Source: Enterobacter sp. RIT418 (GTDB lineage: Bacteria; Pseudomonadota; Gammaproteobacteria; Enterobacterales; Enterobacteriaceae). Taken from it: 64,000 bases of DNA. The notes under the pieces are model-generated. The model did not search any database. It saw only the letters and a list, made by a program, of their open reading frames with translations, and was not told where the DNA came from. Positions 1-10,237 of this stretch are shown here, piece by piece (position 1 is the stretch's first letter; every line of letters starts with the position of its first letter). The stretch lies in the NCBI RefSeq assembly GCF_003057745.1, contig NZ_QBJD02000004.1:248001-312000 (forward strand), read 5' to 3'. Position numbers and translations under genes: made by a program.

Positions 1-282
1 GGGGCCGTAGATCGTTAGCGGATGCGCAATCCCCGCCATCGAGCGGCTGCACAGCAGGCCCGGCAGGCCGAACAGGTGATCGCCGTGCAGATGGGTAATA
101 AAAATGTTATCCAGCTTGCCGGGATGCCAGGCGGTACGCAGCAGCTGGTGCTGCGTGCCCTCGCCGCAGTCGAATAGCCACAGCCCCGCCCGCGTCGGAT
201 GCTGTAAATCCAGCAGGATGGCGGTCACGTTGCGCGAGCGGGTTGGCACGCCGGCGGACGTCCCCAGAAAAATCAGTTCCAT
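1..282 (-). CDS. rnz: Ribonuclease Z/BN, 5' part (gene runs off the window)
   Basis: This is the N-terminal 94 residues of the tRNA 3'-processing nuclease RNase Z/BN (ElaC), a zinc-dependent metallo-beta-lactamase-fold enzyme that trims tRNA 3' trailers in the cytoplasm. The reading frame opens with [14 protein letters not shown] and carries the family's metal-binding motif HLHGDH at residues 64-69, plus the FDCGEGTQ segment at 38-45. The ATG at 280-282 matches the usual ElaC start. The gene diverges from elaA, as in E. coli, and only the C-terminal two thirds is missing because the window begins inside it. The call rests on recognised family sequence and on the elaC-elaA-elaB neighbourhood. 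Confidence 0.95.
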   Translation of the reverse strand, partial: MELIFLGTSAGVPTRSRNVTAILLDLQHPTRAGLWLFDCGEGTQHQLLRTAWHPGKLDNIFITHLHGDHLFGLPGLLCSRSMAGIAHPLTIYGP

Positions 283-353
283 AATGCAATCAGCCCTTTG
301 CCGAATGGGAAGGTGTTTAGTATAACGTGGTGAACCCCAGGAAGGAGACCGAC

Positions 354-815
354 ATGATCGAGTGGCAAAATTTACACCATAGCGAGCTGACCGTACCGTC
401 CCTTTACGCGCTCCTCAAGCTGCGCTGCGAAGTGTTTGTTGTTGAACAAACCTGCCCGTATCAGGACATCGACGGTGACGATTTGGTCGGTGAGAACCGC
501 CATATCCTCGGCTGGAAAGAGGGCGAGCTGGTGGCGTATGCGAGGATTCTGAAAAGCGACAGCGACGTCGAGCCCGTGGTCATCGGCCGCGTGATTATCA
601 GCGGTAGAGCGCGCGGTGAAAAGCTGGGCTATCAGCTGATGGAGAAAACGCTGGCAGCCTGTGAAAAAGAGTGGCCGGACAAGGCGTTATACCTCGGCGC
701 GCAGGCCCATCTGCAGGCGTTCTATGCCCACTTTGGGTTTAGCCCGGTGACGGACGTTTACGACGAAGACGGTATTCCACACGTGGGGATGGCGCGGGAA
801 GCGAAGCAGGCGTAA
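354..815 (+). CDS. elaA: GNAT-family acetyltransferase ElaA
   Basis: A 153-residue protein of the GNAT acyl-CoA N-acyltransferase superfamily, related to E. coli ElaA; the substrate is unknown. The start at 354 (MIEWQNLHH) is chosen because it matches the family N-terminus and follows an AGGAG ribosome site. An in-frame upstream ATG at 327 has no such site. The central [19 protein letters not shown] segment resembles the acetyl-CoA pyrophosphate-binding loop of motif A (normally R/Q-x-x-G-x-G/A), with R-A-R-G-E-K-L-G visible here. It lies between divergent rnz and elaB, 53 bp before elaB. Family assignment is confident; the physiological role is not known. Confidence 0.9.
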   Translation: MIEWQNLHHSELTVPSLYALLKLRCEVFVVEQTCPYQDIDGDDLVGENRHILGWKEGELVAYARILKSDSDVEPVVIGRVIISGRARGEKLGYQLMEKTLAACEKEWPDKALYLGAQAHLQAFYAHFGFSPVTDVYDEDGIPHVGMAREAKQA

Positions 816-868
816 TCCGCTGTCGTTGTCTATAGTTAGCGAACTGGTAAACAATCATGGAGAAAAAT

Positions 869-1174
869 ATGTCATTTCAATCATGGGATACCCGCATCGA
901 TGACGACCTGGCGCTGCTAAGCGAAACGCTGGAAGAGGTACTGCGTTCCTCCGGCGATCCTGCCGACCAAAAATATATTGAGCTGAAAGCGCGCGCCGAA
1001 AATGCGCTGCACGAGGTGAAAAACCGCGTCAGCCACGCGTCTGATAATTACTACTATCGCGCCAAAAAAGCGGTTTATCGCGCCGATGACTACGTGCATG
1101 AAAAACCGTGGCAGGGCATTGGCGCCGGTGCGGCCGTGGGCCTGGTGCTTGGGTTACTGCTGGCCCGCCGCTAG
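869..1174 (+). CDS. elaB: Tail-anchored inner-membrane protein ElaB
   Basis: A 101-residue ElaB/YqjD/DUF883-family protein. In E. coli these are C-terminally anchored inner-membrane proteins that bind ribosomes in stationary phase under RpoS control. Here residues 1-78 are charged and helical, and the last 22 residues form a glycine-rich hydrophobic segment (IGAGAAVGLVLGLLLARR). The start at 869 (MSFQSWDTRIDDD) is preferred to the in-frame ATG at 857, because that ATG is itself part of the GGAG ribosome site and E. coli ElaB begins at the equivalent position. A possible terminator hairpin follows before menF. Confidence 0.92.
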   Translation: MSFQSWDTRIDDDLALLSETLEEVLRSSGDPADQKYIELKARAENALHEVKNRVSHASDNYYYRAKKAVYRADDYVHEKPWQGIGAGAAVGLVLGLLLARR

Positions 1175-1186
1175 GCGATGGCGTAA

Positions 1187-1221
1187 CGGTAACCACTCCC
1201 TATACGTGGGTACTGCTTTTT
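1187..1221 (+). terminator. Probable elaB terminator hairpin
   Basis: A stem with one mismatch (GTA-CCAC pairing with GTGG-TAC) is followed by a run of five T. It ends transcription from elaB before the menF promoter. The right arm also takes part in the inverted repeat at 1201-1240, so the two structures are alternatives. Confidence 0.45.
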
Positions 1222-1242
1222 ATTGTCAGTACCCCGTATAAT
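1201..1242 (+). promoter_or_regulatory. menF promoter region with inverted repeat over the -10
   Basis: A TATAAT hexamer at 1237-1242 lies 27 bp upstream of the menF start. A TGCTTT hexamer 17 bp further upstream is only a weak -35. Two arms of 14-15 bases (1201-1215 and 1227-1240) pair with a single bulge around an 11-base loop, and the right arm overlaps the -10. The -10 is clear; the function of the repeat as operator, attenuator or terminator is inferred. Confidence 0.5.
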
Positions 1243-1269
1243 GTGACGTTTTAACAGGGAGAGGTTCGC

Positions 1270-2565
1270 GTGCTTTCGATGTCCATCGCGCTGGAACGGT
1301 TGCGCACCCAGCTTGCGCAAGCGTTGCCCGCTTTACCCGGTTTGCATCATGTCGATGTCTCTTTCCCGTTAAACGACGCCTTCGACCCGCTGGCCTGGCT
1401 CGGCTCACAGGCCTGCTACCCGCAGTTTTACTGGCAGCAGCGCAATGGCGATGAAGAACTTGCCGGGCTTGGCGCCGTCGCGCACTTCAGCTCGCTGGCC
1501 GACGCCTCCCGCTTTTTGCACTCCCACGACGCGCCCGACAGCACCCGCATCTGCGGGCTTAACGCGTTCAGCCCTGAGCAGGGCAACCTCTTTCTGCCGC
1601 GCCTGCTATGGCAGCGCACGGCTGGCGTCGCTACCCTTCGCCTGCAGCTGTGGAGCGAAACCTCTCTCAAGGAAGACGCGCAAAGCGCGCTGGCATTTCT
1701 GGCGCAGCTTGGCGAGGCAAAACCCGTTCGTCCCCTGTCGGTTCAGGTGCAGCGCGAAACGCATCTTCCGCAGCGCGCCGAATGGCTGGACCTGATACGC
1801 CGCGCCTCGGACGCGATTGCCCAGGGCAATTTTGAAAAGGTCGTGCTGGCCCGCGCTACCGACCTTTACTTTAATCAGCCGGTGAATGCCGCTTCGCTGA
1901 TGGCGGCCAGCCGCGCGCTGAACCTCAACTGCTATCATTTCTGCATGATGTTTGACGCCGAAAATGCGTTCCTGGGCTCAACCCCGGAACGCCTGTGGCG
2001 CAGGCGCGGCATGCTGCTGCGCACCGAAGCCCTGGCGGGCACGGTTGCCAGCCACAGCGACGATAGCCAGGCCCAGCGCCTCGGCGAGTGGCTGATGAAC
2101 GATGATAAAAACCAGCGGGAAAACATGCTGGTGGTCGAGGATATCTGCCAGCGCCTGCAGCATCACGCCCGGACGCTGGAGGTGCTCCCCGCGCAGGTCG
2201 TGCGCCTGCGCAAGGTGCAGCATTTACGCCGCTGCATCTGGACCGAGCTTAAGCAGCCCGACGACGAGCTGTGCCTGAATTTGCTGCAGCCGACCGCAGC
2301 GGTCGCGGGCCTGCCGCGTCAGCCCGCGCGCGAATTTATCCAGCGTAACGAACCGTTCGATCGGGAGTGGTACGCCGGATCTGCCGGGTACCTGTCGCGC
2401 GAACAAAGCGAGTTCTGCGTGGCCCTGCGCTCGGCGCGCGTGCGCGACGCGGCGCTGCGCCTGTATGCGGGAGCGGGGATCGTGAGAGGTTCTGACCCCG
2501 AGCAGGAGTGGCAGGAGATTGAAAACAAAGCCGCCGGCTTGCGCTCTTTGCTCCTTAGGGATTAA
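1270..2565 (+). CDS. menF: Isochorismate synthase MenF
   Basis: A 431-residue chorismate-utilising enzyme, the same length as E. coli MenF, which converts chorismate to isochorismate as the entry step of menaquinone synthesis. The C-terminal half carries the family motifs [10 protein letters not shown] (with the general-base lysine), [19 protein letters not shown] and the [20 protein letters not shown] metal/chorismate-binding stretch. The start is GTG at 1270, preceded by GGGAG; an in-frame ATG at 1279 is the alternative. It is the first gene of the men operon. The 88-bp gap to menD is wide compared with the later overlaps, so menD may also have its own promoter. Confidence 0.95.
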   Translation: MLSMSIALERLRTQLAQALPALPGLHHVDVSFPLNDAFDPLAWLGSQACYPQFYWQQRNGDEELAGLGAVAHFSSLADASRFLHSHDAPDSTRICGLNAFSPEQGNLFLPRLLWQRTAGVATLRLQLWSETSLKEDAQSALAFLAQLGEAKPVRPLSVQVQRETHLPQRAEWLDLIRRASDAIAQGNFEKVVLARATDLYFNQPVNAASLMAASRALNLNCYHFCMMFDAENAFLGSTPERLWRRRGMLLRTEALAGTVASHSDDSQAQRLGEWLMNDDKNQRENMLVVEDICQRLQHHARTLEVLPAQVVRLRKVQHLRRCIWTELKQPDDELCLNLLQPTAAVAGLPRQPAREFIQRNEPFDREWYAGSAGYLSREQSEFCVALRSARVRDAALRLYAGAGIVRGSDPEQEWQEIENKAAGLRSLLLRD

Positions 2566-2568
2566 TAC

Positions 2569-2590
2569 TGAATCGCGCATTCCCGATTCA
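2569..2590 (+). other. Hairpin between menF and menD
   Basis: A perfect 7-bp stem (TGAATCG pairing with CGATTCA) encloses an 8-base loop directly after the menF stop. A run of six T lies about 14 bases downstream. It could be a weak terminator or an attenuator within the operon. A TATACT hexamer at 2619-2624 is a possible menD -10, without a good -35. Confidence 0.4.
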
Positions 2591-2653
2591 TATCAAAATA
2601 CCCATTTTTTCTATTATTTATACTGTGTCGTATTCTTGATACTGGACAATCTC

Positions 2654-4324
2654 ATGTCAGTAAGTTCATTTAACCGACGCTGGGCGACGGTGATCCTTGA
2701 AGCCCTGACCCGCCATGGCGTCAGGCACGTGTGCATTGCGCCGGGCTCTCGCTCCACGCCACTCACCCTGGCGGCGGCGGAGAACAAGGCATTTATTCAC
2801 CACACCCATTTTGACGAGCGCGGGCTTGGGCATCTGGCCCTTGGGCTGGCAAAAGTCAGCAACGCGCCGGTGGCGGTGATTGTCACCTCCGGCACGGCGG
2901 TAGCGAACCTGTATCCCGCGATCATTGAAGCCGGATTAACCGGTGAAAAGCTGATCCTGCTGACGGCCGATCGCCCGCCCGAACTGATTGACTGCGGCGC
3001 CAACCAGGCGATTCGCCAGCCGGGTATCTTTGCGACGCATCCTTCACGGACCGTTTCGCTCCCGCGCCCGACGCAGGATATTCCCGCAAGCTGGCTTGTC
3101 TCGACGCTCGATCACGCCATGGGCTCGCTGCGCAGCGGCGCGCTGCACGTTAACTGCCCGTTTGCCGAGCCGCTGTATGGCGAGATGGACGACACCGGGC
3201 TGGAGTGGCAGAACGCCCTCGGCGAATGGTGGCAAAGCGAAAAGCCGTGGCTGCGCGAACACACGCATCTTCAAAGCGCGAAGCAGCGCGACTGGTTCTT
3301 CTGGCGTCAAAAGCGCGGCGTGGTGGTTGCCGGGCGGATGAGCGCGGCGGAAGGCAGGCTGGCCGCGGAGTGGGCGAAAACGCTGGGCTGGCCGCTGATT
3401 GGCGACGTGCTGTCGCAGACCGGACAACCGCTGCCCTGCGCCGATCTCTGGCTGGGTAACGCGAAGGCGGTAACGGAACTTGCGCAGGCGCAGATTGTGG
3501 TCCAGCTTGGCTCAAGCCTCACCGGCAAGCGTCTGCTCCAGTGGCAGGCGACCTGCGCGCCGGAAGAGTACTGGCTGGTCGATCCGCTGGAAGGGCGGCT
3601 CGACCCGGCGCACCATCGCGGTCGCCGTCTGGTCAGCAACATTGAGAGCTGGCTTGAGCTGCATCCGGCTGAAAAACGCAGCCCGTGGGCGGTTGACGTG
3701 CCTGAACTTTCGCGCCAGGCGTGGGAACTGACCAAAGCGCACTGCGACGGGTTTGGCGAGGCCGAGCTGGCGCACCGCATTCGTCGCTATCTGCCGGAGC
3801 AGGGACAGCTGTTCGTTGGCAACAGCCTGGTGGTTCGCCTGATTGACGCCTTCTCGAAGCTGCCTGCCGGATATCCGGTGTACAGCAACCGCGGCGCGAG
3901 CGGCATTGACGGGCTCATTTCTACCGCCGCGGGCGTTCAGCGCGCCAGCGCGAAATCGACGCTGGCGATCGTGGGCGACCTCTCCGCGCTGTACGACCTT
4001 AACGCGCTGGCGCTGCTGCGTCAGGTCTCGGCGCCGTTCGTGCTGATCGTGGTGAATAACAACGGCGGGCAGATTTTCTCCCTGTTGCCGACGCCGCAAA
4101 GCGAGCGCGAGCGCTTCTACCTGATGCCGCAAAACGTGCAGTTCGAGCACGCGGCGGCCATGTTTAGCCTGAAGTATCACCGCCCGGAAAGCTGGGACGA
4201 ACTGGACGCCGCCATGAACAGCGCGTGGCGTCAGCCTGGCGCCACGCTGATTGAGCTGGTGGTGAACGAGGCCGACGGTGCGCAGACCCTGCAAAACCTG
4301 CTGGCGCAGGTGAGCCACCTGTGA
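2654..4324 (+). CDS. menD: SEPHCHC synthase MenD
   Basis: A 556-residue thiamine-diphosphate enzyme that joins 2-oxoglutarate to isochorismate to give SEPHCHC, the second committed menaquinone step. The start at 2654 ([10 protein letters not shown]) reproduces the E. coli MenD start and length exactly; the frame is open further upstream but without a matching N-terminus. The [16 protein letters not shown] segment near the N-terminus and the ThDP-binding stretch [12 protein letters not shown] followed by [12 protein letters not shown] near the C-terminus are intact. Its stop overlaps the menH GTG start in a GTGA arrangement, which points to translational coupling. Confidence 0.97.
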   Translation: MSVSSFNRRWATVILEALTRHGVRHVCIAPGSRSTPLTLAAAENKAFIHHTHFDERGLGHLALGLAKVSNAPVAVIVTSGTAVANLYPAIIEAGLTGEKLILLTADRPPELIDCGANQAIRQPGIFATHPSRTVSLPRPTQDIPASWLVSTLDHAMGSLRSGALHVNCPFAEPLYGEMDDTGLEWQNALGEWWQSEKPWLREHTHLQSAKQRDWFFWRQKRGVVVAGRMSAAEGRLAAEWAKTLGWPLIGDVLSQTGQPLPCADLWLGNAKAVTELAQAQIVVQLGSSLTGKRLLQWQATCAPEEYWLVDPLEGRLDPAHHRGRRLVSNIESWLELHPAEKRSPWAVDVPELSRQAWELTKAHCDGFGEAELAHRIRRYLPEQGQLFVGNSLVVRLIDAFSKLPAGYPVYSNRGASGIDGLISTAAGVQRASAKSTLAIVGDLSALYDLNALALLRQVSAPFVLIVVNNNGGQIFSLLPTPQSERERFYLMPQNVQFEHAAAMFSLKYHRPESWDELDAAMNSAWRQPGATLIELVVNEADGAQTLQNLLAQVSHL

Positions 4325-5091
4325 TCCTCGCGGGCGTGCAGCAGGCCGGAAAGCCGGATTATCCCTGGCTGGTTTTTCTGCACGGCTTTTCCGGCGACTG
4401 CCGCGAATGGCAGACGGTCGGCGCCTCGCTGAGCGATTATCCCCGGCTGTATCTCGATCTGCCCGGACACGGCGCGTCCGCTGAAATTCGCGTAAGCGAG
4501 TTCCAGGAGGTCAGCGATCTGCTTGCCAGAACGCTGCTTAGTTACAACATACTTAACTACTGGCTGGTGGGGTACTCCCTCGGCGGCCGCATGGCGATGT
4601 TCCACGCCTGCCAGAGCCCAAAAGGGCTGTGCGGCATCGTGGTTGAAGGCGGTCATCCCGGACTTCTGGATGACGCTTCGCGTCAGGCGCGCCTGGCTTC
4701 CGATCGCCGCTGGGCGTCGCGCTTTCGCACCGAACCGCTGGCTGACGTTTTTGCCGACTGGTACCGGCAGCCGGTTTTCGCCTCGCTCAACGAGGCCCAG
4801 CGCCGGGAGCTGATTGCCCTGCGCAGCGTAAATAGCGGCGCGAATCTGGCCGACATGCTGGAGGCGACGTCGCTCGGCGCTCAGCCTGATTTACGCCCCG
4901 CGCTTCGGGGGCGAAATTTCGATTATATGTATGGCGAGCGTGACGAAAAGTTTGCGGCAATCGCCGCCGAACTGAACGCCACTCGCCATGTTATTCCTCA
5001 CGCCGGACACAACGCCCATCGGGAAAATCCCGATGCGGTCGCGTCCTGTCTGGCTCAGATACTGCGTCTTCGAATAAAGGACACTCTATGA
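4321..5091 (+). CDS. menH: SHCHC synthase MenH
   Basis: A 256-residue alpha/beta-hydrolase-fold enzyme that eliminates pyruvate from SEPHCHC to form SHCHC. Visible family elements are the oxyanion-side segment [12 protein letters not shown], the nucleophile elbow GYSLGG, and the C-terminal histidine in [10 protein letters not shown]. The GTG start at 4321 overlaps the menD stop by four bases, and the stop overlaps the menB ATG in the same way. It is about four residues longer than E. coli MenH. The enzyme acts in the cytoplasm on soluble intermediates. Confidence 0.95.
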   Translation: MILAGVQQAGKPDYPWLVFLHGFSGDCREWQTVGASLSDYPRLYLDLPGHGASAEIRVSEFQEVSDLLARTLLSYNILNYWLVGYSLGGRMAMFHACQSPKGLCGIVVEGGHPGLLDDASRQARLASDRRWASRFRTEPLADVFADWYRQPVFASLNEAQRRELIALRSVNSGANLADMLEATSLGAQPDLRPALRGRNFDYMYGERDEKFAAIAAELNATRHVIPHAGHNAHRENPDAVASCLAQILRLRIKDTL

Positions 5092-5945
5092 TCTATCCTG
5101 ATGAACACATGCTGTACGCCCCGGTTGAATGGCAAGACTGCTCCGAAGGCTACACCGATATTCGCTATCACAAATCTGCCGACGGCATTGCCAAAATCAC
5201 CATTAACCGCCCGCAGGTGCGCAACGCGTTCCGTCCGCTGACCGTGAAAGAGATGATTCAGGCGCTGGCCGACGCGCGCTATGACGACAATATCGGCGTC
5301 ATCGTGCTGACCGGTGAAGGGGATAAAGCGTTCTGCTCCGGCGGTGACCAGAAGGTGCGCGGCGACTACGGCGGATACCAGGACGATGCCGGTACGCATC
5401 ACCTGAACGTGCTCGATTTTCAGCGCCAGATCCGCACCTGTCCAAAACCGGTTGTGGCGATGGTGGCGGGCTACTCCATCGGCGGCGGCCACGTGCTGCA
5501 CATGATGTGCGACCTGACCATCGCGGCGGAAAACGCCATCTTCGGCCAGACCGGTCCGAAAGTGGGCTCCTTCGACGGCGGCTGGGGCGCTTCGTACATG
5601 GCGCGCATCGTGGGGCAGAAAAAAGCCCGCGAAATCTGGTTCCTGTGCCGCCAGTACAACGCCCAGGAAGCGCTGGATATGGGCCTGGTGAATACCGTGG
5701 TGCCGATTGCCGATCTCGAAAAAGAGACCGTGCGCTGGTGCCGCGAAATGCTGCAAAACAGCCCAATGGCGCTGCGCTGCCTGAAGGCGGCCCTGAACGC
5801 CGACTGCGACGGCCAGGCGGGCCTGCAGGAGCTGGCGGGCAACGCCACCATGCTGTTCTACATGACCGAAGAGGGTCAGGAAGGACGCAACGCGTTTAAC
5901 GAAAAGCGCCAGCCGGACTTCAGCAAATACAAACGGAACCCGTAA
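5088..5945 (+). CDS. menB: 1,4-dihydroxy-2-naphthoyl-CoA synthase MenB
   Basis: A 285-residue crotonase-superfamily enzyme that closes the naphthoquinone ring from o-succinylbenzoyl-CoA. It is nearly identical to E. coli MenB throughout, including [15 protein letters not shown] (oxyanion-hole region), [20 protein letters not shown] and [14 protein letters not shown]. The start is ATG at 5088, in an ATGA overlap with menH. The stop TAA shares its last base with the menC ATG. Order in the operon (D-H-B-C-E) is not pathway order, because MenC and MenE act before MenB. Confidence 0.97.
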   Translation: MIYPDEHMLYAPVEWQDCSEGYTDIRYHKSADGIAKITINRPQVRNAFRPLTVKEMIQALADARYDDNIGVIVLTGEGDKAFCSGGDQKVRGDYGGYQDDAGTHHLNVLDFQRQIRTCPKPVVAMVAGYSIGGGHVLHMMCDLTIAAENAIFGQTGPKVGSFDGGWGASYMARIVGQKKAREIWFLCRQYNAQEALDMGLVNTVVPIADLEKETVRWCREMLQNSPMALRCLKAALNADCDGQAGLQELAGNATMLFYMTEEGQEGRNAFNEKRQPDFSKYKRNP

Positions 5946-6910
5946 TGCGTCGCGCGCAGGTTTACCGCTGGCAGATACCGATGGACGCGGGCGTGGTGCT
6001 GCGCGATCGGCGGTTAAAAACCCGTGACGGATGCTTCGTTCATCTTCAGGTGGGCGAGCGGGAAGGCTGGGGCGAGGTTTCGCCCCTTCCGGGCTTCAGC
6101 CTGGAGTCGCTGGAAGATGCGCAGGCCGCGTTGACGGCCTGGGTTCAGGCATGGCGCAGCGGCGAAAGCCCGTCGTTGCCTGAGATGCCTTCCGTCGCGT
6201 TTGGCATCAGCTGCGCGCTGGCGGAGCTGAACGGTACGCTGCCGGACGCGGCAAACTATCGCGCCGCGCCGCTCTGCACGGGCGATCCGGACGAGCTGTT
6301 TGCGCTGCTTTCCGCCATGCCCGGCGAGAAGGTGGCGAAAATCAAGGTCGGCCTCTACGAAGCCGTGCGCGACGGCATGGTGGCCAACCTGCTGCTCGAA
6401 GCCATCCCGGATCTGCGCCTGCGCCTGGACGCGAACCGCGCCTGGACGCCGCTCAAGGCGCAGCAGTTCGCGAAATACGTCAACCCTGCGTACCGCAGCC
6501 GCATTGCGTTTCTCGAAGAGCCCTGCAAAACGCGCGATGACTCCCGCGCCTTTGCCCGCGAAACGGGGATTGCGATTGCCTGGGATGAGAGCCTGCGCGA
6601 GGCCGACTTTGAGTTTGTCGCCGAGCCGGGCGTGAGCGCGGTGGTCATCAAGCCGACCCTCACCGGCAGCCTGGAAACGGTGCGCGAGCAGGTTGCCGCC
6701 GCGCACGCGCTGGGGCTGACGGCGGTGATCAGCTCGTCCATCGAATCCAGCCTCGGGCTCACGCAGCTGGCGCGCGTCGCCGCGTGGCTCACGCCGGATA
6801 CCGTGCCGGGCCTCGACACGCTCAGCCTGATGCAGGCGCAGCTGGTTCGCCGGTGGCCGGAAAGCACGCTCCCCTGCCTGAACGTTGAGGCGCTGGAGCC
6901 GCTGCTATGA
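5945..6910 (+). CDS. menC: o-succinylbenzoate synthase MenC
   Basis: A 321-residue enolase-superfamily dehydratase that converts SHCHC to o-succinylbenzoate. The catalytic and metal-binding elements can all be read in order: KIKVG (lysine base), RLDANRAW (Asp), FLEEPC (Glu), AWDESLRE (Asp) and VIKPTLTG (second lysine). It begins one base inside the menB stop and ends in a four-base ATGA overlap with menE. Length and motif order are normal, so the enzyme should be functional. Confidence 0.96.
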   Translation: MRRAQVYRWQIPMDAGVVLRDRRLKTRDGCFVHLQVGEREGWGEVSPLPGFSLESLEDAQAALTAWVQAWRSGESPSLPEMPSVAFGISCALAELNGTLPDAANYRAAPLCTGDPDELFALLSAMPGEKVAKIKVGLYEAVRDGMVANLLLEAIPDLRLRLDANRAWTPLKAQQFAKYVNPAYRSRIAFLEEPCKTRDDSRAFARETGIAIAWDESLREADFEFVAEPGVSAVVIKPTLTGSLETVREQVAAAHALGLTAVISSSIESSLGLTQLARVAAWLTPDTVPGLDTLSLMQAQLVRRWPESTLPCLNVEALEPLL

Positions 6911-8268
6911 GCTTTACCGACTGGCCCTGGCGGCACTGGCGCGCGCGTTACGCGGAGAAACCCGCGCTGCGGCTAGGCGATGATACGCTCACCTGGCGGC
7001 AGCTTTGCGAGAAGATTGACGGACTTGCCTGCGGCTTTCACCAGCAGGGCGTGGGGGAGGGCGACGGCGTGATGCTGCTCGCCCACAACCATCCGCGCGC
7101 GCTGCTGGCGTGGCTGGCGTTGCTCCAGTGCGGGGCGCGCATTCTTCCGGTGAATCCCCAGCTTCCGCGCCCGCTGCTGGACGTGCTGCTCCCGCAGATG
7201 ACGCTGCGGCATGCGCTGGTGCTGGACGGCGGCTATGACGCGCTTCCGGCGCTGACGCTGAGCGCGACCGCTGGCGCGCACGCCGCGGAGTGGAGCCCGG
7301 ATCGCCTTGCCTCCATGACCCTGACCTCCGGCTCTTCCGGCCTGCCCAAGGCGGCGGTGCACACCTGTGCTGCCCATCTCGCCAGCGCACGGGGCGTGCT
7401 GGCGCTGATGCCGTACGGTCCCGATGACGACTGGCTGCTGTCGCTGCCGCTGTTTCACGTCTCCGGCCAGGGCATTTTGTGGCGCTGGCTAGAGGCGGGC
7501 GCGCGCTTAACCGTGCGCGAGAAGCAGCCCCTGGAGCAGGCGCTGCGTGGCTGCACGCACGCGTCGCTGGTGCCGACGCAGCTGTGGCGTCTGCTGAACG
7601 CACAGTGCCCGCTCGCGCTCCGGGCGGTGCTGCTCGGCGGCGCGGCCATTCCCGTTGAGCTGACCCTCAGGGCGCGGGAGCAGGGCGTTCGCACGTTCTG
7701 CGGCTACGGCCTGACCGAATTTGCCTCAACGGTTTGCGCCAAGGAGGCGGACGGTGAAGCCGACGTTGGCCCCGCGCTGCCGGGCAGAGAGGTGCAGATT
7801 GTAGGGGGGGAAATCTGGCTGAAGGCGAAAAGCATGGCGGCGGGCTACTGGCGAGACGGCGCGCTGCTGCCGCTGGTGAATGACGAAGGCTGGTTTGCCA
7901 CCCGCGATCGCGGCGAGCTTCACGGCGGCCGCCTGACCGTTCTTGGGCGAATGGATAACCTCTTTTTCAGTGGTGGAGAGGGCATTCAGCCCGAAGCGCT
8001 GGAGCGCGTGATTGCCACGCACCCGCAGATAAGCCAGGTCTTTATCGTTCCGCTGGACGATGCCGAATTTGGTCAACGCCCGGTGGCGGTGGTGGAGTGC
8101 GAGCCGGGAGCGGACGTTGCGCGCCTGCCGGAGTGGGTTAGCGATAAGCTGGCGCGCTTTCAGCAGCCGGTGCGCTGGCTGGTGCTGCCCCCGGAATTGA
8201 AAACGGGCGGGATTAAAATCTCCCGCCAGGCGTTAAGGCAGTGGGTTAATGCGCAGCTGAAAGGCTAG
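6907..8268 (+). CDS. menE: o-succinylbenzoate-CoA ligase MenE
   Basis: A 453-residue acyl/aryl-CoA synthetase of the AMP-binding family that activates o-succinylbenzoate with CoA and ATP. The phosphate-binding loop [17 protein letters not shown], the adenine motif GYGLTEFAS and the [20 protein letters not shown] hinge region are present. The C-terminal lysine needed for adenylation is probably in [14 protein letters not shown]. It is the last gene of the men operon and abuts convergent tctA with no spacer (stop ends at 8268, tctA stop begins at 8269), so no terminator lies between them. Confidence 0.95.
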   Translation: MSFTDWPWRHWRARYAEKPALRLGDDTLTWRQLCEKIDGLACGFHQQGVGEGDGVMLLAHNHPRALLAWLALLQCGARILPVNPQLPRPLLDVLLPQMTLRHALVLDGGYDALPALTLSATAGAHAAEWSPDRLASMTLTSGSSGLPKAAVHTCAAHLASARGVLALMPYGPDDDWLLSLPLFHVSGQGILWRWLEAGARLTVREKQPLEQALRGCTHASLVPTQLWRLLNAQCPLALRAVLLGGAAIPVELTLRAREQGVRTFCGYGLTEFASTVCAKEADGEADVGPALPGREVQIVGGEIWLKAKSMAAGYWRDGALLPLVNDEGWFATRDRGELHGGRLTVLGRMDNLFFSGGEGIQPEALERVIATHPQISQVFIVPLDDAEFGQRPVAVVECEPGADVARLPEWVSDKLARFQQPVRWLVLPPELKTGGIKISRQALRQWVNAQLKG

Positions 8269-9783
8269 TTAGCCGATATCGGGCTGCGCCCTGCGCTGGC
8301 GGCGACGCAGCAGGCGCAGCACCGGCGGCACCACGATCACCACGATGGCCATCCCCAGCAGCACCCTGGTCACGCTGCTCTCCCACAGAATCGACATATT
8401 GCCGTTGCTGATTGAGAGCGCGCGGCGCAGGTTCTGTTCAAGCATTTCCCCCAGCACGAACCCTAAAATCAGCGGCGACATCGGGAAGTGCATCTTGCGC
8501 AGGATATAGCCCAGCACGCCAAGCAGCACCATCAGCACCAGGTCGAAGGTGGTGCTGTGAACCGCATACACCCCCACCGCCGAGACCGCCGCAATCGCGG
8601 GTACCAGGAACCACAGCGGAATGGTCAGCATGCGGGTAAACAGCCCAATCAGCGGGATGTTCATCACCAGCAGCATCACGTTGGCAATCAGCAGCGCGGC
8701 GATCAGGCCCCAGACGATGTCCGGCTGTTCGGTGAACATCGCTGGCCCCGGCGTGATGTTGTAGAGCGTGAGCGCGCCCATCATCACCGCCGTGGTGCCG
8801 GAGCCCGGCACGCCCAGGGTCAGCATCGGAATAAACGAGCCGCAGGCCGAGGCGTTATTGGCCGCCTCTGGCGCAGCGACGCCGCGAATATCGCCTTTTC
8901 CGAAGCTATCGCTGTTGCCGCTCAGCTTTTTCTCTGTCATGTAGGTGATGGCGCTTGCGATGGTCGCCCCCGCGCCGGGCAGCACGCCGACGAAGAAACC
9001 GATGACCGACGAGCGTAAGGTGGCGCCCACGCACTGCGCCCCCTCTTTGGCATTAAAGAGCATTCGTCCGGTCTTACGGACCAGCGTCTGCCCGCTGCTG
9101 GTATGTTCCAGCATCAGTAAGATTTCCGAAACAGAGAACAGGCCAATCACCACGACGATAAACTGCACGCCGTCGGAGAGGTGAACGCTGTCGAAGGTAA
9201 AACGATAAACCCCGGTGTTGGCATCCACGCCGACGGTGGCTAAACCTAAGCCAATCAGCGCGGATAAAAACGACTTCAGCGGATTCTGCGCCATCATGCT
9301 GCCGAGGCAGGCAATGGCGAATACCATCAGTGCAAAATATTCCGCCGGACCAAACGCCAGCGACCACTCGGCCAGCGCGGGAGCAAACAGAATGATGCCG
9401 CCGATCGCAATCATCGAACCGAAGAACGAGCTGACGGCGGAAATCGAGAGCGCCACGCCGCCGCGCCCCTGCTGCGCCATCGGGTAGCCGTCCAGCGCGG
9501 TCATGATGGCGGCGGCATCGCCGGGCACGTTGAGCAGAATCGACGATATGCGCCCGCCGTACTCGCAGCCGATATAGACCGTTGCCAGCAGGATCAGCGC
9601 GGACTCTGCGGGCAGGTGCAGGGCGAACGCCAGCGGGAGCAAAATCGCCACGCCGTTGATGGGCCCGAGGCCGGGCAGCAGGCCGACGATCGTGCCGACG
9701 AAGCAGCCGATCAGGGCGATGACCAGGTTTTCCGGGGTCATCGCTACCGCGAACCCCTGAGAGAGATAGATCCAGGTATCCAT
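8269..9783 (-). CDS. tctA: Tripartite tricarboxylate transporter large membrane subunit TctA
   Basis: A 504-residue, highly hydrophobic permease of the TctA family, the large membrane component of secondary tripartite tricarboxylate (citrate-type) transporters. The [17 protein letters not shown] segment near residues 33-50 and the repeated glycine-rich helix [16 protein letters not shown] are TctA signatures. ATG at 9783 follows CGGAG. It is the third gene of the leftward tctC-tctB-tctA operon, 11 bp after tctB. Its end is contiguous with menE. Substrate is inferred from the family and from the linked tctDE regulator; citrate or a related tricarboxylate is most likely. Confidence 0.93.
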   Translation of the reverse strand: MDTWIYLSQGFAVAMTPENLVIALIGCFVGTIVGLLPGLGPINGVAILLPLAFALHLPAESALILLATVYIGCEYGGRISSILLNVPGDAAAIMTALDGYPMAQQGRGGVALSISAVSSFFGSMIAIGGIILFAPALAEWSLAFGPAEYFALMVFAIACLGSMMAQNPLKSFLSALIGLGLATVGVDANTGVYRFTFDSVHLSDGVQFIVVVIGLFSVSEILLMLEHTSSGQTLVRKTGRMLFNAKEGAQCVGATLRSSVIGFFVGVLPGAGATIASAITYMTEKKLSGNSDSFGKGDIRGVAAPEAANNASACGSFIPMLTLGVPGSGTTAVMMGALTLYNITPGPAMFTEQPDIVWGLIAALLIANVMLLVMNIPLIGLFTRMLTIPLWFLVPAIAAVSAVGVYAVHSTTFDLVLMVLLGVLGYILRKMHFPMSPLILGFVLGEMLEQNLRRALSISNGNMSILWESSVTRVLLGMAIVVIVVPPVLRLLRRRQRRAQPDIG

Positions 9784-9794
9784 AGCGTGCTCCG

Positions 9795-10226
9795 TTAGTT
9801 AAACCATGCGCCGAGCGGCAGGGTCACGTCCAGCAGGCGGTCGAAGGCGTACCAGAGCAAAATGCCCAGTACGACCCCGGAGATCCCCGCCGCAGGCAGC
9901 GAGGCGTTAAAAAGCAAACCAATCACCATCGTCAGGATGGCGGTGGCAATCGGGAAGCCGAGCCACTCAAAGCCCCAGGCGTACATCAGCAGGATAATTA
10001 CCATCACCAGCAGACGTTGCAGCGTGCGGCGTGGCGGCCACTCCACGGTATCCGGATGGCGCAACAGCAGCGCCACCGAACAGAGCAGCATCAGGCCGAC
10101 AATGCCCATCGGGAAGGGGCGTGGCCCCACGGGTTCATAGCTGTATTCGCTGTGGATTTGCCAGGCGATGAACAGCCCGCCCACGCACAGCAAAAGCCAG
10201 ATCCCGGCAAAAATGCGATCGCTCAT
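9795..10226 (-). CDS. tctB: Tripartite tricarboxylate transporter small membrane subunit TctB
   Basis: A 143-residue membrane protein with four hydrophobic segments, matching the size and topology of the TctB small subunit. Poorly conserved families like this are identified mainly by context: it sits 11 bp after tctC and 11 bp before tctA. The ATG at 10226 is preceded by GGAGG. The PRPFPMGIVGLMLL stretch after the first helix resembles the TctB family pattern in which a P-x-x-FP motif precedes helix 2. Confidence 0.9.
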   Translation of the reverse strand: MSDRIFAGIWLLLCVGGLFIAWQIHSEYSYEPVGPRPFPMGIVGLMLLCSVALLLRHPDTVEWPPRRTLQRLLVMVIILLMYAWGFEWLGFPIATAILTMVIGLLFNASLPAAGISGVVLGILLWYAFDRLLDVTLPLGAWFN

Positions 10227-10237
10227 AGCGCCTCCGG

